Source of the DNA: Vicingus serpentipes
Lineage (GTDB): Bacteria > Bacteroidota > Bacteroidia > Flavobacteriales_E > Vicingaceae
Assembly: GCA_024103385.1 (NCBI GenBank)
Contig: JAGFIT010000078.1
Location: 1 to 38,818, forward strand
Direction: 5' to 3'
DNA: 38,818 bases
Part shown: in pieces, positions 23,702 to 32,460 of the stretch
How the letters are laid out: each line of letters opens with the position of its first letter
Position numbering within the stretch: the stretch's first letter is position 1
Made by a program: the position numbers and the translations under genes
The notes under the pieces: generated by a model
The model's input: only the letters and a program-made list of their open reading frames with translations
Told to the model about the DNA's origin: nothing
The model's database searches: none

Positions 23702-26530
23702 ATGACGAACAACAAAAAAGAATCTGTTGAAGTAATAGGATCAAGAGTTCATAATCTTAAAAATATTTCTGTAAATATTCCCCGCAATCAATTGGTAGTT
23801 ATTACAGGTGTAAGTGGAAGCGGAAAATCATCTCTGGCTTTTGATACGATATACGCTGAAGGACAACGAAGATACCTAGAAACATTTTCTGCTTACGCAC
23901 GTAATTTTTTAGGAACAATGGAACGTCCAGATGTCGATAAAATTAATGGATTAAGCCCTGTTATTTCCATCGAACAAAAAACCGTTAACAAAAACCCCCG
24001 ATCTACAGTTGGTACAATAACTGAAGTCTATGACTTTTTTAGGTTACTTTTTGCTAGGGCTTCTGAAGCATACTCCTATAATACAGGAGAAAAAATGATT
24101 AAATATACTTCTTCACAAATTGTAGAACTGATACTTGAAAAATATGCCAATAAAAAAATAAGCCTCCTCTCTCCTATTATTCAAGGAAGAAAAGGTCATT
24201 ATAAAGAACTATTTAATCAAATACTAAAGCAAGGGTTTTTAAAAGTTAGGGTTGATGGTGAAATCACTTCTATTATACCTAACATGCAACTTGATCGTTA
24301 TAAAACACATGATATTGAAGTAGTCGTTGATCAAATAAAAGTGAAGAAAGAAGACCAAAAGCGCATCAGCAATTCTATAGAAACAGCACTAAAACAAGGA
24401 AAGGGAACTGTGATGGTCTTTAACAATGATGATAATTCCCACACATTACTAAGTCGAAACTTGATTTGTCCTACAACTGGAATTTCTTACAATGAACCCG
24501 CTCCTAACTTATTTTCATTCAATTCTCCATATGGAGCATGTACCAAATGTAATGGTCTTGGAGTTGTATCAGAAATAGATATTAACAAAGTCATTCCCGA
24601 TAAAAATTCTACTATAAAAAAGGGAGGTATTGTTCCCTTAGGTGATTATAAAAACAATTGGACATTCAAACAAATTGAAGCCATTGGAAAGAAATTAGAC
24701 TTTACCATTACTACTCCTATTAAAGAGATTTCTGAAGAAGCTATTGATTATCTACTAAATGGATCTACAGAGAAATTGACTGTAAAAAATAGTGTTGCAG
24801 GAATTGAATCGGAACACCAAATAGAATTTGAAGGAATAATTAATATTGTTCTTCGTCAATTTCAAGACAACAATTCTAAACCAATAGCAAGATGGGCGAA
24901 TAGTTTTATGAATAAAGTAGAGTGTCCTAAATGTGAAGGAAGTCGTCTAAAAAAAGAAGCCCTATATTTTAAAATTGACAATAAAAACATTGCCGAAATT
25001 GCCTCTTTAAATTTAGATGAAGTACATCAATGGTCATCAAGCTTATTGAAAAAGCTAACCAAAAATCAACAAGCCATTGCTACAGAAGTTTTAAAAGAAA
25101 TTAATTCCCGACTTCAGTTTCTATTAGATGTGGGGCTTAACTACTTAACATTAAACAGAAATTCTAGATCCCTATCAGGAGGGGAAGCTCAGCGAATTCG
25201 ATTAGCTACTCAAATTGGAGCACAATTAGTTAATGTTTTATATATTTTAGATGAGCCAAGTATAGGGCTACATCAAAGAGATAATAAAAAACTGATTTCA
25301 TCTTTAAAAAATTTAAGAGACATTGGTAACTCTGTCATTGTTGTTGAGCATGATAAAGAAATCATGTTATCATCAGATTACATTATTGATATAGGTCCAA
25401 AAGCTGGAATTTATGGAGGGAAAATCGTTTCTGAAGGAGCTCCTAAGTCATTCATAAAACAAGATACTGAAACAGCTAATTACCTAAACGGACAGCTAAA
25501 AATTGAAATTCCTAATCAACGAAGAAAAGGAAATGGTCAATTTATTCATTTATATGGAGCCCGAGGTAACAATCTTAAAAAAGTAAACCTTACTATCCCT
25601 TTAGGCAAATTAATTTGTGTTACTGGTGTTTCTGGAAGTGGTAAATCTACGCTCATCAATGAAACACTCTACCCTATACTCAACCAACATATTTATAAAG
25701 CAGTAAAAAAACCGCTTCCGTATGATTCTATTGATGGTATAAACCATATCGATAAAATTATTGATATAGATCAATCTGCAATAGGTAGAACCCCTCGTTC
25801 TAACCCTGCAACATATACCAATGTTTTTAATGACATTCGATTACTTTATAGTAATCTTCCTGAATCCAAAATAAGGGGCTACAAACCTGGTCGTTTTTCT
25901 TTTAACGTAAAAGGAGGTAGGTGCGAAAATTGTCAAGGAGCTGGCGTACAAACTATAGAAATGAATTTTTTACCCGATGTTTATGTTCAATGCCCCTCAT
26001 GTAACGGGAAAAGATACAATAGAGAAACTTTAGAAGTTCGGTATAAAGGAAAATCAATAAGTGATGTACTGGACATGACCATCAATCATGCTGTCCACTT
26101 TTTTGAAAACATACCTGCTATTCTTCAAAAAATAAAAACATTAAAAGATGTTGGTTTAGGTTATATTCATTTAGGACAAGCTTCTACCACCCTTTCTGGG
26201 GGAGAAGCTCAACGTGTTAAATTAGCTAGTGAATTAGCTAAAAAACAAACTGGAAAAACATTTTATATTTTAGATGAACCTTCAACTGGATTACATTTTG
26301 AAGACATTAGAATATTGTTAGAAGTAATTAATAAATTGGTAGATAATGGGAATACCGTTTTAATTATTGAACACAATCTAGATATTATTAAAGTAGCTGA
26401 CTATATTGTTGATATTGGTCCGGAAGCAGGTAATAATGGTGGAACAATAACTGCTGAAGGAACCCCAGAAGAAATAATACGTAAAAAAAACAACCACACC
26501 GCTAAATACTTAAAAGAAGAATTAATTTAA
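23702..26530 (+). CDS. uvrA: Excinuclease ABC subunit A
   Basis: 942 residues, a normal UvrA length. Nucleotide excision repair damage sensor and dimeric ABC ATPase that loads UvrB. Walker A motifs occur at residues 36-44 (GVSGSGKSS) and about 641-649 (GVSGSGKST); ABC signatures LSGGEAQRIRLA near 492 and LSGGEAQRVKLA near 832. Zinc-module cysteines: CTKC near 279-282 with only one upstream cysteine (CPTTG near 256), CPKC near 408, and CENC (about 741) plus CPSC (about 764) for the essential C-terminal module. The missing second cysteine of the first module appears to be common in Bacteroidota UvrA. It lies four bases after the glycan transferase gene. Confidence 0.97.
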   Translation: MTNNKKESVEVIGSRVHNLKNISVNIPRNQLVVITGVSGSGKSSLAFDTIYAEGQRRYLETFSAYARNFLGTMERPDVDKINGLSPVISIEQKTVNKNPRSTVGTITEVYDFFRLLFARASEAYSYNTGEKMIKYTSSQIVELILEKYANKKISLLSPIIQGRKGHYKELFNQILKQGFLKVRVDGEITSIIPNMQLDRYKTHDIEVVVDQIKVKKEDQKRISNSIETALKQGKGTVMVFNNDDNSHTLLSRNLICPTTGISYNEPAPNLFSFNSPYGACTKCNGLGVVSEIDINKVIPDKNSTIKKGGIVPLGDYKNNWTFKQIEAIGKKLDFTITTPIKEISEEAIDYLLNGSTEKLTVKNSVAGIESEHQIEFEGIINIVLRQFQDNNSKPIARWANSFMNKVECPKCEGSRLKKEALYFKIDNKNIAEIASLNLDEVHQWSSSLLKKLTKNQQAIATEVLKEINSRLQFLLDVGLNYLTLNRNSRSLSGGEAQRIRLATQIGAQLVNVLYILDEPSIGLHQRDNKKLISSLKNLRDIGNSVIVVEHDKEIMLSSDYIIDIGPKAGIYGGKIVSEGAPKSFIKQDTETANYLNGQLKIEIPNQRRKGNGQFIHLYGARGNNLKKVNLTIPLGKLICVTGVSGSGKSTLINETLYPILNQHIYKAVKKPLPYDSIDGINHIDKIIDIDQSAIGRTPRSNPATYTNVFNDIRLLYSNLPESKIRGYKPGRFSFNVKGGRCENCQGAGVQTIEMNFLPDVYVQCPSCNGKRYNRETLEVRYKGKSISDVLDMTINHAVHFFENIPAILQKIKTLKDVGLGYIHLGQASTTLSGGEAQRVKLASELAKKQTGKTFYILDEPSTGLHFEDIRILLEVINKLVDNGNTVLIIEHNLDIIKVADYIVDIGPEAGNNGGTITAEGTPEEIIRKKNNHTAKYLKEELI

Positions 26531-26542
26531 ATCCAAAAAGAT

Positions 26543-27256
26543 ATGATGAATGATGATGAACATAAAATAAGAAGTAAATTCAAACAAAAAGATTGGAATG
26601 AAATAAAAGCAAATGACTCTTGGTCAATCTTTAAGGTGATGGCAGAGTTTGTAGAAGGATATGAAAAAATGGCGAAAATTGGACCTTGTGTCTCCATTTT
26701 TGGTTCAGCTCGTACCGAAGCAACTAACAAGTATTTTGTGATGGCTGAGCAAATTGCTTCCAAACTTGCACAAAAAGGATATGGGGTAATTACTGGTGGT
26801 GGACCAGGGATTATGGAGGCTGGAAACAAAGGAGCTCGATCTGTAGGGGGAAAATCAGCGGGCTTAAACATTGATCTTCCTTTTGAACAGTTTAATAATG
26901 CTTACATAGATTCTGATAAGCTAATGAATTTTGATTATTTCTTTGTTAGAAAAGTAATGTTCATGAAATATTCACAAGGGTTTGTGGTGCTACCAGGAGG
27001 ATTCGGAACATTTGATGAACTCTTTGAAGCTTTAACATTAATACAAACAAAAAAAATTGGAAAGTTTCCTATTGTTTTAGTAGGTGTCGATTACTGGAAA
27101 GGTTTAATTGAATGGATTAAACAATCTGTACTTGAATCAGAAAACAATATCAGTCCTGAAGACCTTAATTTATTCACATTGGTAAACGAAGTAGATGAAG
27201 CTGTTAAAGCCATTGATGACTTTTATAGCAATTATCTACTCAAGCCAAACTTCTAA
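26543..27256 (+). CDS. LOG family (TIGR00730) nucleotide 5'-monophosphate phosphoribohydrolase-like protein
   Basis: 237 residues, Rossmann-like fold. Motifs: VSIFGSARTEATNKYF near 50-65, GVITGGGPGIMEAGNKGA near 81-98, and PGGFGTFDELFEALT near 151-165 (the PGGxGTxxE catalytic signature). Family members hydrolyse the N-glycosidic bond of nucleoside monophosphates (LOG cytokinin activation, PpnN in E. coli). The two-methionine start MMNDDEH is 12 bp after the uvrA stop, so co-transcription is likely. Substrate unproven. An opposite-strand frame overlapping this gene is a shadow. Confidence 0.92.
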   Translation: MMNDDEHKIRSKFKQKDWNEIKANDSWSIFKVMAEFVEGYEKMAKIGPCVSIFGSARTEATNKYFVMAEQIASKLAQKGYGVITGGGPGIMEAGNKGARSVGGKSAGLNIDLPFEQFNNAYIDSDKLMNFDYFFVRKVMFMKYSQGFVVLPGGFGTFDELFEALTLIQTKKIGKFPIVLVGVDYWKGLIEWIKQSVLESENNISPEDLNLFTLVNEVDEAVKAIDDFYSNYLLKPNF

Positions 27257-27320
27257 GGTTATTAACATTTCGTAGTTAAAAAATGAACGTGTTATTTCCG
27301 ACAAAACTCTATTAATATTA

Positions 27321-27328
27321 TAGCTTTG
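27321..27328 (+). promoter_or_regulatory. Candidate -7 box for the barrel/SPOR gene group
   Basis: TAGCTTTG, identical to the box at 18810, lies 88 bp before the ATG at 27417. No clear TTG was found at -33. This would imply a 5' leader of about 80 nt. Confidence 0.4.
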
Positions 27329-27416
27329 TCGTTAAACATGTATAATTGATAGATATATTGTTTATTGTCACAGATATTTGTTTTATTTTTATTGCCTCAA
27401 TTAGCAATAACTAAAC

Positions 27417-28790
27417 ATGATGATGAAAAATATTTTATTTACCCTTCTGTTTGTAACCTCTCTCAACATATTGTCTTATGGACAAAGTGACAAAAAAGCA
27501 CTTAACTATCTTCCCTCTATAGGTGGACATATTGGAACTATCTCTTATCTTGGTGATATCAAAGGCGACAAAGGAAGTAACATGTATACCCATTGGAGAT
27601 TAGGGTATGGTTTTTATTTAGAAAAAAAGATAGGTAGTATCTTCGGAGTATCTGCAAACGGAATTATTGGTAAAGCAGCAAAAAGTCAACTAGACAATAA
27701 TGTTTTTATAAACTTTGAATCTCAATTATTTAATGTTGATGTAAACTTATTGTTAGATTTTGATAATGGGGTTGTAATTAATGAATCCTCTTTATTTTCT
27801 CCTTTTATTTCTGTTGGTTTTGGTTACATGACCTTTACACCTAAGGGAGATTTATCTACTAATGGAATAACTTATAATCATTGGAGTGATGGAACATTAA
27901 GAGATTTGCCAGAATCCACTCCAGGTGCTGATAGTACATCTAATCTTCTTGTAAGGGATTATGATTATGAAACAACACTTAAAGACTCATTAAAAAATTA
28001 TTCCAAAAGTACCTTCACTATTCCTCTACGTGTAGGATTGAAATTTAAATTATCTAGAAATATTGCTGTTAGAGTATCTGGAGCATATATTTTGACTATG
28101 TCTGATTATATAGATAATTATGCTGATGGAGGTAATGACAGATTGTTTTACACTTCCTTCGGTATTCAATATGATTTTGCAAAAGGTGATCCAAAGAAAA
28201 AGGACGACAAGTATAAAGATTTTGATTTTACTGAACTGGATAACTCTGATAGTGATAAAGATGGGGTGATAGATACTAAAGATCATTGTCAAAATACACC
28301 TGAAGGTGTAAAAGTAGATGTTAAAGGCTGTCCTCTAGATGATGATAATGATGGAGTGCCTGATTATAAAGATAAAGAATTGACAACTCCTAAAGGAACA
28401 ATGGTTAATGCTGATGGTGTCACCCTTACTGATGAGATGATAGCAGCAAGAAATGAAGAAAAAGATTCTATTCAAACAGAACACCGTGTATTTAAAGCTA
28501 GTGATTTAACTCCTGAAGAAATTATGGAAATTCAAAAAGAGTACGAAGCGTCTCAGAAAAACAAAAAAATCGCTACCCAAAGTACTTCAAAAGAAAACAA
28601 TTCTGAACAAAAAACGGATTCTCCTGGTCAATCTAAAATCCCTGAAATGTTCCAATCTTTAGATGTCGATGGAGATGGTTATATTTCAGCTAAAGAAGTA
28701 ACCAATGCGATTGATGGATTTTTTGAAGGAACAAACAGTCTTTCAGCAAAAAATTTAAATGAACTGATTGATTTTTATTTTGATCAATAA
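27417..28790 (+). CDS. Outer membrane beta-barrel protein with TSP3 repeats and C-terminal EF-hand
   Basis: 457 residues. Signal peptide MMMKNILFTLLFVTSLNILS ending YGQ, then a beta-barrel of about 230 residues (GGHIGTISYLGDIKGDKGSN onward, with the YNHWSDGTLRDLPES loop). Next a calcium-binding TSP3 linker (about 275-325: DSDKDGVIDTKDHC, PEGVKVDVKGCPLDDDNDG). In typical family members an OmpA peptidoglycan-binding domain would follow; here there is instead a charged low-complexity stretch and an EF-hand loop DVDGDGYISAKE at 416-427, then IDGFFEGTNSL and a final short helix. The barrel is clearly paralogous to that of the gene at 30207. Three ATGs occur at the start; the first is used here. 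Function unknown; outer membrane location predicted. Confidence 0.85.
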   Translation: MMMKNILFTLLFVTSLNILSYGQSDKKALNYLPSIGGHIGTISYLGDIKGDKGSNMYTHWRLGYGFYLEKKIGSIFGVSANGIIGKAAKSQLDNNVFINFESQLFNVDVNLLLDFDNGVVINESSLFSPFISVGFGYMTFTPKGDLSTNGITYNHWSDGTLRDLPESTPGADSTSNLLVRDYDYETTLKDSLKNYSKSTFTIPLRVGLKFKLSRNIAVRVSGAYILTMSDYIDNYADGGNDRLFYTSFGIQYDFAKGDPKKKDDKYKDFDFTELDNSDSDKDGVIDTKDHCQNTPEGVKVDVKGCPLDDDNDGVPDYKDKELTTPKGTMVNADGVTLTDEMIAARNEEKDSIQTEHRVFKASDLTPEEIMEIQKEYEASQKNKKIATQSTSKENNSEQKTDSPGQSKIPEMFQSLDVDGDGYISAKEVTNAIDGFFEGTNSLSAKNLNELIDFYFDQ

Positions 28791-28805
28791 TTAAATGAGT
28801 AAGAA

Positions 28806-30146
28806 ATGATAAAACAGTTAATTCTTTTGTTCCATGTTTTTGGAATGTTTTTATATCAATTTATATTTAGCGGAGACATAACTGTTACACAGCAACTACC
28901 AAACAAAATGAATTCAGGTGAAGAAGTTGTTGTTGAAGTAATCATTCATAAAAACACCCTTACTGGTTTTTCTAAAGTACAACAAACTATTCCTCCAGGT
29001 TTTTCTGCCGAAGCTATAGAAACAAAGGGAGCTACTTTCTCATTTAAAGATAATAAAGTTAAATTTATATGGATGGCACTACCTTCTGAAGAAGAATTCA
29101 CCATATCATACAAACTTAAAGCCGATGAAACAACTACTGGAGACTTTACTATAGATGGTAAATTTTCGTTCATTCTTGAAAGCGAGAGAAAAAATATTGA
29201 AATCCCCGTTGCAACTATTTCTGTAGAACAAAAAGTATTAGCTGATGTTGAAGAGGAAGTGGTTGAAGAAAAAGTAGTTGAAGAAAAAGTAGTTGAAGAG
29301 GAAGTAGTTGAAGAGGAAGTAGTTGAAGAAGAAGTAGTTGAAGAAGAAGTAGCTGAAGAAGAAGTGGTTGAAGAGAAAGTAGTTGAAGAGAAAATTAGTA
29401 TCAACTGTGAAAGAAAAATTACCGAAGTATCTGCTGGAAATTACACAGTGGCCATTAAAATTAAAAAAGAACACATTAAAGGATTTTCAAAAATAATTGA
29501 AATCATTCCTACTGGTTTTACAGCAACAGAAAAAGAATCTAAGGATGGTATTTTTTCATTCAAAAATCAAGAGGCAAAAATATTATGGATGTCTATTCCT
29601 AAAGATAAGGAGTTAGAAGTATCCTACAACCTTATCGCTAATCCTGACAACACCAATAAAGAGTATCAAATTAATGGATCCTTTTCATATTTAGAGAATG
29701 ATGCTACTAAGCAATATGTTATTCAAGGAACAACAACATTAGAATTAAATTTACCAGAAGAACTCCTTGCTGAAGAACAACAAGAAGAAACTGATATTAA
29801 TGAAGAAAAAACACCTACAACACCTACAACACCTACAACACCTACATCTACTCCAGCTCCAGAAACAGGTGTTAATTATAAAATACAAGTTGGTGCAGGA
29901 CATAAAAAAGTTGCTGCTAACTATTTTGCAACTAATTTTAACTTAACAGACGAAGTAAGCACGATTAATCATGAAGGTTGGATAAAATACCTTGTGGGTT
30001 CTTATAGTGAATACAAACAAGCTCGAGATAAAAGAAATACTGTTAGGAGTAATGTTAAAACCGCTTTTGTAACAGCTTACAATTCGGGAAAACGAATAAC
30101 AGTGCAAGAAGCTTTAATGATTTCTAATCAAAAATGGTATAAATAA
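28806..30146 (+). CDS. Secreted protein with duplicated domain, acidic repeat linker and C-terminal SPOR domain
   Basis: 446 residues. Signal peptide (about 1-22, MIKQLILLFHVFGMFLYQFI), domain A (about 23-145), an EEEVV/EEKVV pentapeptide array (149-198), domain B (about 199-320), a TPTTPTTPTTPT linker (about 337-350), and a SPOR-like domain (about 356-440) opening YKIQVGAGHKK and ending with AFVTAYNSGKRITVQEAL. Domains A and B are homologous: each carries a 'KGFSK(V/I)..(T/I)IPxGF' and an 'F.SFK......WM(A/S)(L/I)P' motif, an Ig-like/DUF11-like beta pattern. SPOR domains bind denuded septal peptidoglycan. It lies 15 bp behind the EF-hand barrel gene. No family name is recognised for domains A/B. 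Confidence 0.82.
   Translation: MIKQLILLFHVFGMFLYQFIFSGDITVTQQLPNKMNSGEEVVVEVIIHKNTLTGFSKVQQTIPPGFSAEAIETKGATFSFKDNKVKFIWMALPSEEEFTISYKLKADETTTGDFTIDGKFSFILESERKNIEIPVATISVEQKVLADVEEEVVEEKVVEEKVVEEEVVEEEVVEEEVVEEEVAEEEVVEEKVVEEKISINCERKITEVSAGNYTVAIKIKKEHIKGFSKIIEIIPTGFTATEKESKDGIFSFKNQEAKILWMSIPKDKELEVSYNLIANPDNTNKEYQINGSFSYLENDATKQYVIQGTTTLELNLPEELLAEEQQEETDINEEKTPTTPTTPTTPTSTPAPETGVNYKIQVGAGHKKVAANYFATNFNLTDEVSTINHEGWIKYLVGSYSEYKQARDKRNTVRSNVKTAFVTAYNSGKRITVQEALMISNQKWYK
29250..29399 (+). repeat. In-frame 15-bp tandem repeat (10 units) encoding EE[EK]VV
   Basis: Ten consecutive units of the pattern GAAGAxGAAGTxGTT with few substitutions, the last two-codon end changed to ATTAGT. It encodes an acidic Val/Glu linker between the two duplicated domains. 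Because the unit is a multiple of three, copy changes would lengthen or shorten the linker without frameshift. The opposite-strand Ser/Thr-rich and Phe-rich frames across it are repeat artefacts. Confidence 0.9.
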
Positions 30147-30171
30147 TCCGATTATTGTACCTTTCTTTTAC

Positions 30172-30179
30172 TATATTCG
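30172..30179 (+). promoter_or_regulatory. Candidate -7 box upstream of the triple-SPOR barrel gene
   Basis: TATATTCG differs from TAnnTTTG at one base and lies 27 bp before the ATG at 30207. The upstream TTG is only 14 bp away, so the match is weak. Read-through from the preceding gene, 60 bp upstream, is also possible. Confidence 0.3.
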
Positions 30180-30206
30180 TACAAGTATTGATATTTAGTA
30201 GTTTTT

Positions 30207-32267
30207 ATGTTTAAACAATACATAGCGTTGTTTTTGATTTTCGTTATTTCACTAGGCTCATATGCTAGAAATGACAATGATTCCATTCCAAAGACAAATG
30301 AAGAACCCCATGAAATGATTTATGGCCCTACCATTGGTTTAGGTGTTGGTATGTTTAAATTTTATGGGGACATATTGGATGCTAAATATGGTAACCCTTT
30401 AATTAGTAATATTGGTTATGATTTACACGTAAAACAACGCATCAACCCTTTTTTAAATACTAAGTTTTATGTTCTTTTTGGTACATTAAGTGCTAATGAA
30501 CGTTCTGCTGATAGAAATTTAAATTTTAAATCTAACATTACTGTTGGTGGTTTTGCTTTAGAATATAATTTCGATCAATTCCTTCCTAAAAAAAGGATTA
30601 TTAACCCTTATATTAGTTTAGGAATAGAGTCTGTGGAATTTTTATCCAAAACTGACTTATACGATCAATATGGTAATGAATATAACTATTGGTCTGATGG
30701 CTCTATAAGAAACCTCCCTGAGAATGACCCCAATGCAGCTAATGCCATACGCATACAAAGAGATTATCATTTTGAAACAGACTTAAGAGAAATGAACTAT
30801 GATGATAAAAGAAAATACAGTGAGCGTACCTTTTCTATTCCTATGGGAATAGGAGCTATTATGCACCTAACAGAAAATATTGACTTTACTGTTGGAACCA
30901 CGTATCATTATACATTCTCTGATTTAATTGATAATGTCGTTCAAGAAAGTGCTGGTGAGCGTATTGGAAATCAACCTGGAAATAAAGGGAACGACAAGTT
31001 TCTAATGAGCTCTTTTTCTGTTAGTTATAATTTCTTAAAACATAAAAAACAAGAAGAAGTTAAAGAATTTGAACCTATAGAAAATATTGATTATTTGGCG
31101 TATGACAATGCTGATGAAGACGGTGATGGTATTATTGATTTTATTGACCAATGTGCATGGACCCCTAAAGGTGTTGAAGTAGATGAAAAAGGTTGTCCTC
31201 TGGATAAAGATAAAGATTTTGTCCCGAACTACAAAGATGATGAGCTAGAGACAAGAATGGGTGCTCCAGTATCTCCAAATGGTGTGGAATTAACTGATAC
31301 AATGATATATTTGGCTTATCAGAAATATATTGATTCTACGGGAGCATTTGCTGAAATAGAAACTAGAGTAATATCAACAGTAAAGAAAAATAAAAAATAC
31401 AAAGTGCAAGTAGGCTCTTTTACTGAAGCTATTGATGCAGATTTAGTCGATAACTTCTTAAGTATTCCGGATGTTGAAATCAAAAACTTTGGAGATAGTT
31501 TAACTGTTATTGCTGTTGGTGATTATAACAATTTGCCTGATGCTATCAAACGTAAAATTCAATTAACAAAACAAGGTTTTGATGCAGCTATTGTTGTTGA
31601 AGAAGAAAAAAATGGGACATTAGTTTCTGTCGGAGATGCAGCCAATAATATGCCTGTTGATGACCTAAATAGTAATATTAATTCGCATGGACTTATTTTT
31701 AGAGTACAGTTAGGAGCATTCTCTAAAAGACAACCAAAAAGTGCGTACAATGGTTTAAAAAACATTATGGAGATTAAAGCTGATGATGGTCTTTATAAAT
31801 ATTTATATACTGGTTCGTTTAAAACAATAGAAGAAGCTGCTAATAAAAAATTAGATTTAGCAATCGATTATGGTGTAAACGATGCTTTTATTGTAGCTTA
31901 TAAAAATGGGAAAAGAATATCTTTAACAGAAGCAGGAGTAAGCTCTTCTATCAAGGAGAGTGGAATAAAAGAAAGTAAAGAGAATTTTGAAAAAACAGCA
32001 ATTAAATTTCAGGTTCAAATTGGTAGTTATAAAGAACAATTACCTATTGAAGTACTTTCAAAGTTTATGGAAGTTGAAAACGTGGAACAGACCTCTATTG
32101 CTAACAACCTTACTCGTTATACTTCCGGAAATTTTTCATCTTACGATGAAGCTATTAAACACCGAAACGAATTGATTTCAAAGGGATTTGGTGGTGCTTT
32201 TGTAATTGCTTTACACAACAATGAGCTGATTCCTGTTAGTAAAGCACAGGAGCTGCTAAGTGAGTAA
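30207..32267 (+). CDS. Outer membrane beta-barrel protein with TSP3 repeats and three SPOR-like domains
   Basis: 686 residues. Signal peptide (about 1-20, ending SYA), beta-barrel (about 35-275, with YNYWSDGSIRNLPENDP paralogous to the gene at 27417), TSP3 linker (about 300-345: DEDGDGIIDFIDQC, PKGVEVDEKGCPLDKDKD). Three SPOR-like domains follow, opening KYKVQVGSF near 397, IFRVQLGAF near 496 and KFQVQIGSY near 598. The last two end with the 'AFV(I/V)A..N(G/N)' pattern also found in the preceding gene. The usual OmpA C-terminal domain is absent and the SPOR array appears to replace it. Predicted to tie the outer membrane to peptidoglycan, perhaps at division sites (inference). Confidence 0.87.
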   Translation: MFKQYIALFLIFVISLGSYARNDNDSIPKTNEEPHEMIYGPTIGLGVGMFKFYGDILDAKYGNPLISNIGYDLHVKQRINPFLNTKFYVLFGTLSANERSADRNLNFKSNITVGGFALEYNFDQFLPKKRIINPYISLGIESVEFLSKTDLYDQYGNEYNYWSDGSIRNLPENDPNAANAIRIQRDYHFETDLREMNYDDKRKYSERTFSIPMGIGAIMHLTENIDFTVGTTYHYTFSDLIDNVVQESAGERIGNQPGNKGNDKFLMSSFSVSYNFLKHKKQEEVKEFEPIENIDYLAYDNADEDGDGIIDFIDQCAWTPKGVEVDEKGCPLDKDKDFVPNYKDDELETRMGAPVSPNGVELTDTMIYLAYQKYIDSTGAFAEIETRVISTVKKNKKYKVQVGSFTEAIDADLVDNFLSIPDVEIKNFGDSLTVIAVGDYNNLPDAIKRKIQLTKQGFDAAIVVEEEKNGTLVSVGDAANNMPVDDLNSNINSHGLIFRVQLGAFSKRQPKSAYNGLKNIMEIKADDGLYKYLYTGSFKTIEEAANKKLDLAIDYGVNDAFIVAYKNGKRISLTEAGVSSSIKESGIKESKENFEKTAIKFQVQIGSYKEQLPIEVLSKFMEVENVEQTSIANNLTRYTSGNFSSYDEAIKHRNELISKGFGGAFVIALHNNELIPVSKAQELLSE

Positions 32268-32412
32268 TCTTAGAATGGTTATTTATCCCTTTTTCTTATC
32301 ATATATAAAACTATAAAAAGCAATAGCAGAACACCTTATCGTTTGTTTTTTAATTGCTATATAAAAAGTAACTTATCATTTAATAAGTGATACACACAAT
32401 AAGGTTTATTCT

Positions 32413-32420
32413 TAAATTCG
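32413..32420 (+). promoter_or_regulatory. Candidate -7 box for the beta-helix T9SS cargo gene (TAAATTCG)
   Basis: TAAATTCG lies 40 bp before the start at 32461 and shares the 12-mer TTAAATTCGCAT with the lpdA upstream region. An inverted repeat ACTTAT-N6-ATAAGT (32371-32388) lies about 25 bp upstream of it. Confidence 0.4.
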
Positions 32421-32460
32421 CATATATAAAATCAACATTGATTAACTAATCCATCAAATT

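Noticed and set aside
26527..26871. Minus-strand frame over the start of the LOG gene
   Set aside because: The plus-strand LOG gene has clear family motifs; the opposite frame has none.
29250..29399. CRISPR array
   Set aside because: The unit is 15 bp with no spacers and lies in frame within a coding region.
28946..29474. Minus-strand Ser/Thr-rich and Phe-rich frames across the 15-bp repeat
   Set aside because: Their composition is the mechanical complement of the GAA/GTA repeat in a well-supported plus-strand gene.
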